From Zhengitettix transpicula (taxonomy: Eukaryota > Arthropoda > Insecta > Orthoptera > Tetrigidae), in contig CM073594.1 in NCBI GenBank assembly GCA_037074705.1, forward strand, positions 64,228,509 through 64,292,508: DNA of 64,000 bases. The letters are read 5' to 3'. The notes beneath the pieces are model-generated. The model was not told the origin of the DNA, made no database searches, and worked only from the letters and a program-made list of their open reading frames with translations. A program made the translations under genes and the position numbers. This document shows, piece by piece, positions 45,104 to 55,345 of this stretch (within the stretch, counting starts at the first letter, position 1; the number at the start of each line of letters is the position of its first letter).

Positions 45104-45445
45104 AAAATCGCATATCATTAGTTAATTTGACTTTAAGCTCACCACAACACGCTCTTATAAAACCCTTATAAAATCAAACATATAGCGATGGCAGTACCTC
45201 AACACGTTCTTTCTGAGAAATCTTTCAGGCAAATCCAATGTTGTGTTAATATAATTATAATTAAATATTTTTTTAATCTCTACCAATAATCAAAGTCCAG
45301 TTTCGTCCAAGGTTTCTGTAATTTTACAGGTTATATTCCACGGTAATTTTTATCAAAGTATGGACCGTGGAGGGTTGTTAGTTAATATTCACGTATAGTC
45401 GTGTACTTGCACTTGTCTGCCTCCCTATAAGCAAAGTATTTAGAC

Positions 45446-45469
45446 GTGTGTGTGTGTGTGTGTGTGTGT
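45446..45469. repeat. (TG)n microsatellite
   Basis: About 12 uninterrupted TG dinucleotides. The frames running through it are artefacts. Confidence 0.95.
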
Positions 45470-45668
45470 ATTGTTCATATGTGCAGCGTCAGAGGTACTG
45501 GTTACGTATTCCGTTTGCTGTGGACGGACACACGAGACGGGGGGGTTGACAGATGCATTTGTTGTTCCACGACCAGTCGACGTTTCAACCATGCCGTTTG
45601 TGTCCATGTGTGTGTGTGTTTTGTACTCTTTTAAAGCTGATAAATGACACCTGCAGTCGGGGTGGAAC

Positions 45669-45682
45669 GGGGGGGGGGGGGG
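45669..45682. repeat. Poly-G tract
   Basis: A run of 14 G. Confidence 0.95.
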
Positions 45683-45904
45683 AGAGTACTGCGCAGTACA
45701 AAGGAAAAAACAAGCACACATTCTCCATTTATAAATATATACATAGTATATACACAAAGTATTTCCGAATCGATAGGTTTAAAAAAATAACAGATGAAGA
45801 CAACATTGTCAGAGTAATCTCAAAGACTGTGCATTTCATTACCCTTCACCCTGCAACCGAACGTCGTGGGTCTCCATTTACAGCCTGGAGAGCATCGGCG
45901 AAAC

Positions 45905-45940
45905 AACACTGTTCTGACTGACGGAGTCGTTTATGTAGGT
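45905..45940 (+). repeat. End of a GACTGAGGGAGTCGT-family unit
   Basis: TGACTGACGGAGTCGTTTATGTAGG matches the end motif of units at 22640-23265 and the motif at 21276. The upstream body is not clearly preserved. Confidence 0.45.
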
Positions 45941-46197
45941 TGATTGGAAAAATGTAACTAAATTAGTCAAAATCCCTAGATATAATTTAATAAAGCAAAT
46001 GATAGAAACATAATTTTACTGCGTTTCGTCCTTAATTTGCGACAACGGCATTGTTATGCTGTAGTTACGACAGGCAGGGTGCAATTTTACTCATTTAATT
46101 TTCAAGTGTCGTTAAATCGACACATACAAGCACAAACCAGTGTGACGAACTCAAAAGCAAAGAAAGTCAAGCTTTATTTGGGCGTGTCGTTTTTTTT

Positions 46198-46250
46198 AAT
46201 CACCTGACGATGACAACCAGGATTGCAGAAACGTTGTAGTGTGGTATTTA
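46198..46250 (+). ncRNA. Hammerhead-ribozyme-like motif, best plus-strand example (site 8)
   Basis: Layout: CAC (46201-46203), CTGACGA (46204-46210), stem II TG-A-CAA / TTG-CA around a CCAGGA loop (46211-46227), GAA (46228-46230), AC-GTT-GT as a two-base-pair stem III (46231-46237), A at 46238, then GTG (46239-46241) pairing with the first CAC as stem I. This is the order of a type I hammerhead, with the expected cleavage point between 46238 and 46239. All core boxes are intact. Helix I is only three base pairs, so activity is uncertain. The sequence that follows (TGGTATTTATTTAGC) is shared with sites at 10102 and 33677. Confidence 0.65.
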
Positions 46251-47873
46251 TTTAGCATTCATTCTGGTTTGTTATTTGCCTATTTATTTGCCTAATTAGT
46301 ATGATATATGACGTTAGTAGTTGATTTTTTAATAAATGTTCCTTAATCGTTGTTGCAGTTATCTGATCTGATTAATTGTCGAGTCCGTATTGACGAGTAG
46401 ATTTCGCCTTCCACCTCCTGTGTTTTGTGTGTGTCTGTTTCCTGTGTGGCAATCGAGAGCCAATCTGAGTCTATTTTGATCGCATTTGCGGAAAGGTACG
46501 GTAAACACACAACGTACGCATGCGCAGTGCGTCCGTCTGTCTGTGTGTCGTATCTCTATCACCGACGGCTGTTTGACTTTGGTTTCCATGTCACTGTGTG
46601 CTTGCTGATCAGATCTCGCTTATTAGTTGATCTTTGTCTATCTCTCTCTCTGTGAAACCAATATTTGGACCGTGGCTTTTGTCCAGGAACGGCCGTCATC
46701 ATCACTGGAGGACCCTCCAGGCCACAAAGATAACAGCTTCTGACAGGGGGAAGGGGGTTGAGTGTCGTTAATTGCCTCGTCCACACACACGCACACACAC
46801 ATGGAGATGCGCAATTCATTACACCACAACCACGGCGGCTGATGGACGCAATCGACCAGCAAAATCGCTGTCATCGCGAAAACCAGAGAATTCTCAGAAA
46901 GCGCAGGCATTATTACCGCCTCGTCAAAATGTAAATTCAAAATCAAACGCGTTGCCGAATTTCCGCGAGTCAATTTCAGAACGTGGCCAATGTGTCAGCA
47001 GTTAAGGACAAAGATGGACTGGTTCTGACAGAGTCGTCAGTCACCAAGGGAGCTTTACCCAATTAGCCATTAGTATAACTTTAAAATCAAAACTGGAAGG
47101 GCATTTTGAGGTACTGTAAAATAGGAAAATAACGTAGCCTTTCCGGTGTACTGATTTTAAAAATTGAACAGTTTATTTTATTAAAATTCAATACGATTTT
47201 ATCAAGAAAGTTAATAAACAATTGTTTTCTACGCGATCAGTACTTTAACCAGTTTTTAATATAAATGGTTAGTCATTTAAAACAATAAGTGATATAGTCA
47301 TAAATCTTATTAATCAGTCCAGGATTTCTTCGTTAATAATATTTGCTATCAAGAGCTTTCGATTTCCTATCATAATCATTCTAAAAATAGGAGCAAATCC
47401 TTGACTGATTAATACAGTTTTTAATTTCCCTTACTTTTACATCAGTCAAACTCACTATTCGACGGTCAGCCTATAGTGTGATTCTGTGTACACCACCAAC
47501 GTGTAACATGAAACTGTCAAACTAATTTTATAGCAGATTGAAGATGACAAAATCTCCAGAAAAGAAACTAATCAAAAAGTCACAATCTGGAGGCTGACAT
47601 AAAGGAGTTTTTTGCTTATAATATTCAATAATTATTCGCAGCCATACTACATACAAATAGATATTTATTTTTACTTACTTTCAATAAATATTTAAAAAAA
47701 ATAATTGGCTAGGTTGAAAAACAGGATATTGTATTAAAATAAAGAAACACTAAAAAAAACTAAATGAGCCAGTCAGGCAGACTCTCTGGTATAACCTGAA
47801 TTTTGAAGGTCGAATTCGTTTAAGGAGTGTTCAGGCTCGTGATTCTTCCAGCTCTGATTCTAGCTAAATTTTT
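46251..47873. other. Unassigned stretch, no gene recognised
   Basis: Frames of 76-111 codons overlap on both strands around 46359-47005 and are tied to CA/TG-rich simple sequence, so they are not called. A poly-T/poly-A-rich remainder holds nothing recognisable. Confidence 0.2.
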
Positions 47874-47920
47874 TCCCTGAAGACGAACAGACTTTCTATA
47901 CTTCACGAAACGTTGAGTTC
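47874..47920 (+). ncRNA. Hammerhead-like motif (site 9)
   Basis: CCTGAAGA and CGAAACGTTGAG flank about 22 bases whose pairing is weak (GAACAGACTTTCTATACTTC). Both core boxes are intact but stem II is not convincing. Confidence 0.4.
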
Positions 47921-48477
47921 ATTTATTTATTGTTTCTTTTACAGATAACGTATCACCTGCCAATTTCTTTACAAAGCGTCAAAAAAGTTTCCTTTAATCA
48001 TGTCTGATATTTGGTCCTTCATCGATCGAAGATGTTAACAGTGTATATTATGGATAAACAATTCTTCCTCTAAATCTGCGATCGCGGAACATTCCCTACA
48101 CACGGCGACATAAGATGCGATTCAAAGACACAAAAGACTCACACAAACGTGGAAATTACTAGGACAGTGTCTTAATTAAAGGCGGTAGCAATTAAAACCA
48201 GCAATTCCAAGCATCGTGAGCCCGGACCAGGGATTCCAGCTTGGTAAATTCTGGGATCCTGTTTTGGCAAAACTTGGACGCGAGGATAAAAATTATCTCG
48301 GTCCAATAATTACGCCACCAAGGGACGGCAGGTCAGGAAGATTCACAGGACACGACACGCTGGCAACGGATGGTGTAAAAAGGCGACCCACAAACTACAA
48401 GGTGGGCTCTTCAATTGGGAAAGGTGGTAAAGTACGCCATCGAAATGATTTGCCTCGTTATTTATATCATTAGTTCA
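47921..48477. other. Unassigned stretch, no gene recognised
   Basis: An 85-codon plus frame (48216-48473) shows no motif. Confidence 0.2.
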
Positions 48478-48990
48478 CTTTTAACACAGACGTTTATAAT
48501 AATGTTAAAAACGACCTTTACACAGACAAACTTAAAAACGAAAGTAACTTAAACGAAGTAAATTTAAATTTAAAAATGCCGGACGTTTCGATGAGGATTA
48601 GCAATGTTTACAAAATGACAGTTTAAAATTAAACACAGTCCAGTCACCAGACATTGTATAAAATTTAATCACGGTTTAGATTTGACAACCCTCAATTTTA
48701 GACAGAGTACAACATATATGGAAAAATTTAATTTATGAAATTCTATATATTAAAAAACATACAAATACTGTTGGTATTAAACACGACACTGAAGTCTCAA
48801 CAAGTTCTAGTTCATTGGCTCTTTGTTTTTATCTTCGATTTTTGTTTTTTTGTTCATTTACAGTCTTAAGTTACTCGTCGTTAGGAAAAGAAAGCTAATC
48901 CGTGTCGAAACGTCCGGCACTTTTAAAATCAAATTTACATAGTTTTAAACTTAACATTATTATTTTTAACAGGCGTTAGTTTTTTTTTAT
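48478..48990. mobile_element. Inverted pair of PLE-like termini with GAAACGTCCGGCA
   Basis: The left arm (ACAGACGTTTATAATAATGTTAAAAACG, AAATTTAAATTTAAAAATGCCGGACGTTTCGATG, 48487-48595) is the inverted copy of the right arm (GTCGAAACGTCCGGCACTTTTAAAATCAAATTTACAT, AACATTATTATTTTTAACAGGCGTT, 48903-48978). The right arm carries GAAACGTCCGGC preceded by a possible long stem (TTAG, AAAAGAAAG, CTAA). Half-core only: no clean CTGANGA box. Confidence 0.5.
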
Positions 48991-49193
48991 TTTAACAGAC
49001 ATTCATATATTACTAATTTAATATTTTATCTTAATAAAATAAAAAGTAATTCGTAAATCGGGCAGTAACTAATCACTTGGACCGTTTTTGACCATCAATG
49101 TTTCACAGAGAAATGTTTTAATTATTTTCGTATACTGTATTAAAAACAAAAAACTATTAGTCAGAAAAAAATTATTCTATTTAAAACATAATA

Positions 49194-49240
49194 TTTACCA
49201 GACAACGTTTCGTCCCTGACTGGGATCTCTTCAGGTGTAT
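49194..49240 (-). ncRNA. Hammerhead-ribozyme-like motif, best minus-strand example (site 10)
   Basis: On the minus strand: ACAC, CTGAAGA (complement of 49228-49234), stem II G-A-TCCC / GGGA-C around AGTCA, then GAA, AC-GTT-GT and C, followed by TGGTAAAT. Both core boxes and stem II are intact, with the same one-base bulge in stem II as site 8. C after GT is the commonest hammerhead cleavage base. Stem I is imperfect (TACAC against TGGTA). It lies about 70 bases from the strong hairpin at 49312-49377. Confidence 0.6.
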
Positions 49241-49311
49241 AATTAGGTTCAATTACCTAAAAAAAAATAAGAAACAAATTAAGAGCGTAAGTTTTCCCGG
49301 CGTATATTCTG

Positions 49312-49377
49312 TATAAAGAGTTCTCTGGTTTCCGGTCGGATAACGTTACCCGACCGGAAACCCGAGAACTCTTTATA
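49312..49377. repeat. Near-perfect 28-bp GC-rich hairpin
   Basis: Left arm 49312-49339 (TATAAAGAGTTCTCTGGTTT then CCGGTCGG) and right arm 49350-49377 are reverse complements at 27 of 28 positions, separated by ATAACGTTAC. The arms are far richer in G+C than the flanks. Very low arm divergence points to recent formation or selection; possibilities are a junction of two inverted element ends, a tiny MITE, or a structured RNA. Confidence 0.9.
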
Positions 49378-50559
49378 ACGAAACAAAGTCTTGCATAAAT
49401 GATAATTTTTGTTTTAAATTTTAAATTTAAAAAAGAAGTAAGATTATTAGAATGTTTGTATTCTTTTATTAACTGTAGTAATTAATATTTTATGGTAGTT
49501 TTATTTTATGAGCTTCGTATGCTACCTTTTAGGGCACCCTGTATTGTGGAAGGAACAGAGCTTATCCAGAGATATCCAGATGATAACGGGGGAAATGCTA
49601 CGGTGTTACGAAAGCAATTTTGTTGTTTTGAATGTGCGTAGGATGGAAGGACGACCCAATCCAATGAGTTGGGAATCGATGTTACCAGGCCTCGAGCCCT
49701 TTTTATTTTTGGTTTTGACGCACGCACGCACTGGGCGTTTACGGTTCGAGCCGATGAATGCGAAGTTTCCGTCCCGAGCTGTTCGTTAACGGGGAATCCA
49801 GAAATGGATCTGTGCGTCGCTGACCGAGGTTCAGCCGCCGGACCGTAAATTTGTCAACACTACCCTCGCTAGCGAGAGAAGGTTTAGAGACAGATAAAAA
49901 TCCCCCACCCTGGTGGCGCAAAATATATGAAACTATGCGGATATTCCCAATATGTTCGGCCAATTGAATTACAAACTTCGCGTCGGCCCTAAAAGCTTAT
50001 CACGGCCTTTAAAACGTCGACAATAAAATAGATGAAATCGCGGGCGAAATTGGAAAAACAGCGCGGGAAACGACGGTATGAATGTTGCCACCCCCTTTCC
50101 TCATAAAGGAGCGCCGCCCGCTTCCTCTAACCCCATCGCGTTGCTGTGTGGAAAAAGAAGTCCTGAAACAGCGCCTTGGCATTGGTGGTAATTAAGACAA
50201 ATTTGTTAAAGTCTTTAGTTGAATAAATAATAACTGGTGGGAGGAAATACGAAGACAAGAAACGCGAGGAAAAACAGGTGATATACTACAGAGGGAGACA
50301 AAATCAACAATAAAACGGGGATAGGCAGATAAACCACACAAAATAGATTTATTGACAATAATTGAACAGTATCTGTTTCTTTATAAAGAATTAAAATAAT
50401 TAAGTACGGACAATCTTTAATCGATGATTTTATTATTACTTAAAGATAAGCAATTGAGGGAATACCGGGAAATGCACCTTACAATTTTAATTTCGTCTCT
50501 ACATCTTCAAGTTTCCAGCTACTATTGCAGAAAATTACTGTGGTAATTTCTTATATTCA
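49378..50559. other. Unassigned stretch, no gene recognised
   Basis: Frames of 93 (plus, 49508-49789) and 73-74 codons (minus) overlap without motifs. Confidence 0.2.
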
Positions 50560-50745
50560 TTTATTTTTAGCTCAGGTTATTAGCGACTCATTATGGGAAT
50601 TCAATTTACCTTGTCGGTGGACTGATTTGACTAGAGTATCTCTCACATACACAAACATCCATGCCCTCGCCGGGATTCGAACCTGGGACCTTGTGTGATG
50701 CGGGGCAGTCACACTGAACCCTACATCACAGTAGGTCGGCTGTGG
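50560..50745 (-). mobile_element. tRNA-derived SINE
   Basis: On the minus strand a tRNA-like head runs from about 50743 to 50661. It has an A-box-like GTAGGGTTCAGTGTGACTG and a perfect B box, GGTTCGAATCC (complement of 50673-50683), set in CCAGGTTCGAATCCCGGCG, the T-arm of a tRNA. These are the two internal RNA polymerase III promoter boxes. The acceptor stem does not close, so it is not a working tRNA gene. The body after the head (GGGCATGGATGTTTGTGTA) resembles SINE families of orthopteroid insects as I remember them; that is a weak hint only. The 3' end is approximate. Confidence 0.65.
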
Positions 50746-50993
50746 TATTTATCTCACCTAACCTGGTTATTTACCATACGGTAAAAATAACCAAAACAAT
50801 TGGGTTGAATTTTTTATAACATTATTTGAACATTTTTTATAATGTTTCATACATACAACATGATGCACACGTAGGTTCAAAATATTAATAATCATTAAAC
50901 TTCAAGTTTGAAAGCTTTTTTGTATTTGTAAATAAAAATTTGGTACACTAAAATTAATATAATTTAAAGTAAAAGAAGAAAAATTTTATTTTA
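50746..50993. other. AT-rich stretch, nothing seen
   Basis: No feature recognised between the SINE and the Helitron. Confidence 0.3.
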
Positions 50994-52113
50994 CTAGCCG
51001 GGTGCTGGAGTTTCCCGGGTAATTATTTATATAAACCCGAAAATGTATTTAAATCTCTATTAATCTTTAGTCGAGAAGTGATTTAACCTAAATATAACTG
51101 TTCCCAGTTCCGTACACACTTTCGACCGATAGTGAATTAATTGAACAGCTGTAAAATACACTGAATTTTATTGCATCAGTCCCGACAAACTTACCTCCAA
51201 AATTCCTCTTAAATATACTCATTGAGTGTTGCAGGATATAATTGCCCCTCAGTCTTCAGACATTACGAAAGATTAAATTGATGAAATTCTTAGCTAGAGT
51301 CACAATGTAAACAAATAGTCGCCATATTAGACTTAACTTAACTTACATTTTCCGCAAGGATTGTAAAGTATTTCGTATTGTTTTTTATTTATAATTCTAT
51401 GGAGTATTACTGGATATAATTATACATTTTACTCAGTGAAAATATTTCTGCTTTATTTCACATTTAAAATCAAATATGTGAAAGTATAATTATAAACACA
51501 AATTTTTTAAAAAATCTCACTTGAAATAATTCGTCAGTTTCAGCACATTAAAAATATAATAAATTAAATTATAGTGATTAACAAATCTTATGTTTTGATT
51601 TTACCATCATTCTATGTCTCCTCTACTACATTAAAAATTGGGTAAAATCATGGTAGATGCTATATTTATGCCATGTCAGTCACTTAAAAGTTAAGGTATT
51701 TAAAAGAAAATTAGCTCCACAGTTCGATAATATTTCGTATTGTTTTTTAATATCATTCGATGGAGTATTACTGGATAAAATTATACTTTTTATTTAGTGG
51801 AAATATTTCTCCTTTATTTCACTACGTAAAAAGGTACTATTTCCTTTGTTCGTCGCGTAGTGACGTCTCTCTGTCGCGTGACGTCACAGTCTCTTGGCGC
51901 GCAGTAATTTAACGCAAAATTATCATGTTTTTGAATTGTAATTTTTTTCTACAATTAAGCTAGGGGCTTCTCACCCCCCCCCCCCCCCACAAAGAACCAG
52001 TTCTCGTGTTTTTAAAAATATATGTGCCAATCTTTGTTAAATTCTGCCCACGCGTTAAAATTTGTATAGAAATTAAGGTAAATAGATACATACATCCTTT
52101 TTTATTATATAGA
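50994..52113 (-). mobile_element. Complete non-autonomous Helitron, 1.1 kb
   Basis: On the minus strand the 5' end is TCTATATAATAAAAAAGGATG followed by TATGTATCTATTTACC. The 3' end is CCCGGGAAACTCCAGCACCC then GGCTAGT: a hairpin-forming GC-rich sequence followed by CTAG, the Helitron terminator. It is inserted between A and T (A before TC at 52114; T after CTAG, plus-strand A at 50993), the usual Helitron target. Internally, about 90 bases around 51375-51465 are repeated at 51733-51825 (CGTATTGTTTTTTA, GGAGTATTACTGGATA, ATATTTCTNCTTTATTTCAC). No Rep/helicase is encoded. A 15-base poly-C lies at 51974-51988. A truncated relative is at 5220-5898. Confidence 0.85.
51974..51988. repeat. Poly-C tract
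   Basis: A run of 15 C inside the Helitron. Confidence 0.95.
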
Positions 52114-53285
52114 TTATTAAAAGTTAGTAGAAAATAAAGTCTTAATGAAATTAACAAATATTTTAATCAACAATTAAATTTATTAAAATATTTATACCTT
52201 TATTTATATATAAAATAAATTAAAACAATTTTAATGCAACAAGAATAATTAGGTCTGATTTATCAATCATTCATATTTATTGGAAAAATTATGATTTTAG
52301 TATAATTAGAATACTTTATGAATAACGCTTAAATTAGCTCGGACAGGCATGTTTTAACCTGTCCAGGGATGCCAGAAGTTTCACGTTTCCTTAAGTGAAT
52401 GTTGTTTCATATCTGCATCACAATTTAGCTCTCTTAGGAACCAACAGATGCCTGTGGAGTTATACTAAAGTTATGTTGCATACATACTGCATTATGAACT
52501 AAAGGGTTAATTATTAATTTTTAAACAGATGAAGATTTTTTGTTCGTAAATCGTGTGGACATATTCAGAGACACAGAGAAAAGGGATGAGAGAGTCGCAC
52601 CAAGGAAAGGAACCCGATAAGGGGTGATAAGCGAATATATATTTTCACTGTGCGGGGGCTCTAATTCCAAAGCAGACTAAGTAAGTAAGGAAGGGAGAAA
52701 ACATCTGGAATGCTGCTGAAGATAACCCCCCCGGCACGGGGCTGAATTTAAAACAGAGCATTAATTCGTCGCCTCGTGAAGGGGTGGGGGTGGAAGGATC
52801 GATAGCGTCGCGACGGCAGGAAAGGGACCCTCTCTTGCAGTTATTCAATTAGCACTTGTATAGGAGGAGGTGGAGGCGTCTGCCTGGAGAACCCTTGTCT
52901 GCATCTGCATCATGTCTACGGACCAATTATATCTCCCTCAAATTAAACGTGCCACACTCACGCCACGACCACCAACATCCCTTGCTGTGTCCATGCTCAT
53001 CCCACACAAAATTTGTTTCAGGGATGGAGAATACAAATTAACAAGTAGTAACGTCGTATAATTAAATTCTCTGGACGGTTATATCAATCATTTAGTTATT
53101 TCAATGACAGAATTTTATTGGTTGTGTATTCGAACAATATGGATTTTTTAATTTAGTGCGCACAACATTTTTGATGTCTGCCAATTTGGAAATTAAATTA
53201 TGAGGCTACACAAAATCGTCCCACATTAAAATCATGCAGCGTTTCCAGTCGAAGACGTTCCGCATGTTCATAAATGCTAAATAGC
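52114..53285. other. Unassigned stretch, no gene recognised
   Basis: Frames of 61-67 codons near 52645-53061 overlap on both strands. No motif or RNA gene was recognised. Confidence 0.25.
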
Positions 53286-54230
53286 CAAATGACGTCATTC
53301 CTTGGTCCATCCAGACTTATATGGAAGGGCGCCGTATTTTGAGCGCCCGTGGCCTGATCGGACAACCTCCCCCACCCACAACCCCTTCCTCAATCCTGAC
53401 CACTGAGCGAACGGGTATAAAGTTTTCCGAATAGCAACTTTATCAGTCTTGGTTTTAACATTAAGTGAATGTAATACAAGTGCAATGTATATCATTTCTG
53501 AAACTTATCTGGATTTATAATTTCTATCTCTATGTATAATATGGAAACTGTTTGGTAGTGACTCGTATAATAAATATGCTTATAACAGAATTTTCGCCTG
53601 CAATGTGTGGACAAATCGCTTCTAAGTCATTTATATCCCCTACATTTCATGTAATTAATTGTAAGTAATGTTCAATAATTTTTTAATTAATTGTATTATA
53701 AATTATCATTGCTTAGTTTGAAATTTTAGAAACACGTATTTTGAAATTATACAATTTAATTGACTTTACAACACCTGAAGAGGACCTAATAAATTAGTGA
53801 TGAAACTTGGAGAAGGTTTTTTTCCATTATAATGTTTAAAAAATTTAAATTAATAATAAATTTATAAGTAAACAGGTTGATGTTTCCATTCATTTAAGGA
53901 CGTCAGATAAATATAACTGTTAAAAGATTTGGGTCTTAATTGATCATTTCTAAGCATATTTATTAAACTAATCACTACAAATTGGAACAGTTTCCATATT
54001 ATAGATAGAGATAGAAAATATATAGATAAGTTTTAGAAATGATATACATTGCACTTGTATTACATTCACTCAATGTTAAAACCAAGAATGATTCTTTAAG
54101 CCATAAAGTTCTTCAGAAAACTTTATACCTGCTCACTCAGCGGTCACGATTCAGGAAGGGGTCTAGGGGGGGAGGTTGTCCGCTCATGACACGGCCCGAC
54201 ATGGTACGACACCATTTGGAAGTAACATCA
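53286..54230. mobile_element. Inverted repeat with ~300-bp arms around a hammerhead-like motif
   Basis: The left arm (about 53290-53600) and right arm (about 53905-54225) are reverse complements: GATATACATTGCACTTGTAT, TACATTCACTNAATGTTAAAACCAAGA, AAACTTTATACC and GGAAACTGTT are all found in both. Both arms therefore encode the same short peptide start (MIYIALVLHSLNVKTK), which is an artefact of the repeat. The spacer holds a hammerhead-like motif at 53770-53812. The layout resembles the PLE inverted pair at 42450-43140. Confidence 0.7.
53770..53812 (+). ncRNA. Hammerhead-like motif with strong stem II (site 11)
   Basis: CACCTGAAGA (53772-53781) with an intact CTGANGA box; stem II CCTAAT / ATTAG(T)G with an AA loop (53784-53797 region); then GAT and GAAACTTGG. 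The turn after GAAAC is shorter than in the other sites, so stem III is not formed as usual. Confidence 0.55.
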
Positions 54231-55119
54231 ATGAATGGGCTTCCCCCTCATATCATCACTATGTTACAAGATTTGTTTATTACTCATTTATGTTATACTA
54301 TCTGACCCGGGGAACTTCGTACCGCCTCAGAATCAATAAACGCTGTGTTAATATACACTAAACGAATGAAGTTGAATAAATGTACCAAAAAATTAAAAGT
54401 ATTATTGAAATGAATGTAATTCACGTCGCAGCACTCGGGTAGTTTCCTTTCATTGAAGCACCTTGTGATATACGTCATTCTTCGTTTTGTTTCCAGGCGC
54501 GAGAATAAACAAATCGGATGGTTAACCAACACGTAAACATTCTACATATAATTGACCATGAGAGAAACATTCATTTTCTAGATTAAGGCCACAAATACTC
54601 ACGGTTGGACTTGTGATTTGTTGATGGCGAATGCAAGACGAATCGGAAATTGAATTAGTTTAAACTCAAATGGCATATCGTTTGGGATCATCGGAATTCT
54701 CGGAATGAGAACTTCCTCTCCTTTGAACTTTGATAGTATGCTAGATATAGTCTATTGTGCAACCGTATTGAAAGGCTACTCGTTTCAAATCAACACTACA
54801 ATCATTTTATCATGCGTGTCGTAGATTATCACGTTGTTCATCCTTGGCACAGTCTCGACGATTTCTCATTGCTCACTGAGCCGTTTGACGTGCTGCCTCC
54901 CTTTGTTCTTGTGTTTGTGAAGCTCGAAGTCGGGACATAACTAACGAAGCACTTTTCTCATGAGATTTCTTGTTCATCTGAAGTCTAATTGCATTACGGC
55001 TTCGTTACGAAAGATTAGATCTTCTGGCTCGCGGCATTGTAAATAATACTGACCAACATAACCTTTCACACTTCATCAACATCAATCAAACTGAAATAAC
55101 CGCGGATCTGCATCAACTG
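54231..55119. other. Unassigned stretch, no gene recognised
   Basis: Short frames only (79 codons or fewer), none with a motif. Confidence 0.25.
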
Positions 55120-55345
55120 TCAAAATATAATGCACACAACGCCATCTACTGGCATTACCGGAACCAGCATACAACACTATCAGAGAATTTTCTTCATATT
55201 TTTTATTTTCGTGAATTTTTCCGATATTTTAATAGTTATTCTGCTGTTCGGGACGGAGACAAATCCAGCAAATCAAAAATCATCAAAATCGGTTCAGTCG
55301 TTTCTTAGTTATAAATGGTGTAAGTAATCCAACTTTGTTTTATAA
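55120..55345 (+). repeat. Interspersed-repeat-like segment with TCAAAATCGGTTCAGTCGTT
   Basis: GCCATCTACTGGC near 55141 and AAATCATCAAAATCGGTTCAGTCGTTTCTTAGTTATA near 55278-55314 are phrases I know from the ends of insect retroelements and SINEs. Only one copy is visible here and no ends were found, so the class is open. Confidence 0.35.

Noticed and set aside
44674..45113. 117-codon plus and 113-codon minus frames
   Set aside because: They overlap on opposite strands in a G+C-richer patch, which by itself produces long frames. Neither resembles a known protein.
45440..45760. Cys/Val- and His/Thr-rich frames
   Set aside because: They translate the (TG)n/(CA)n microsatellite and poly-G tract.
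46359..47005. Overlapping frames of 76-111 codons
   Set aside because: CA/TG-rich simple sequence gives open frames on both strands; no motif.
50661..50743. Minus-strand tRNA gene
   Set aside because: The T-arm and B box are good but the acceptor and anticodon stems do not close; it fits a SINE head.
53295..54305. Two frames starting with the same peptide on opposite strands
   Set aside because: The identity comes from the inverted repeat arms, not from related genes.
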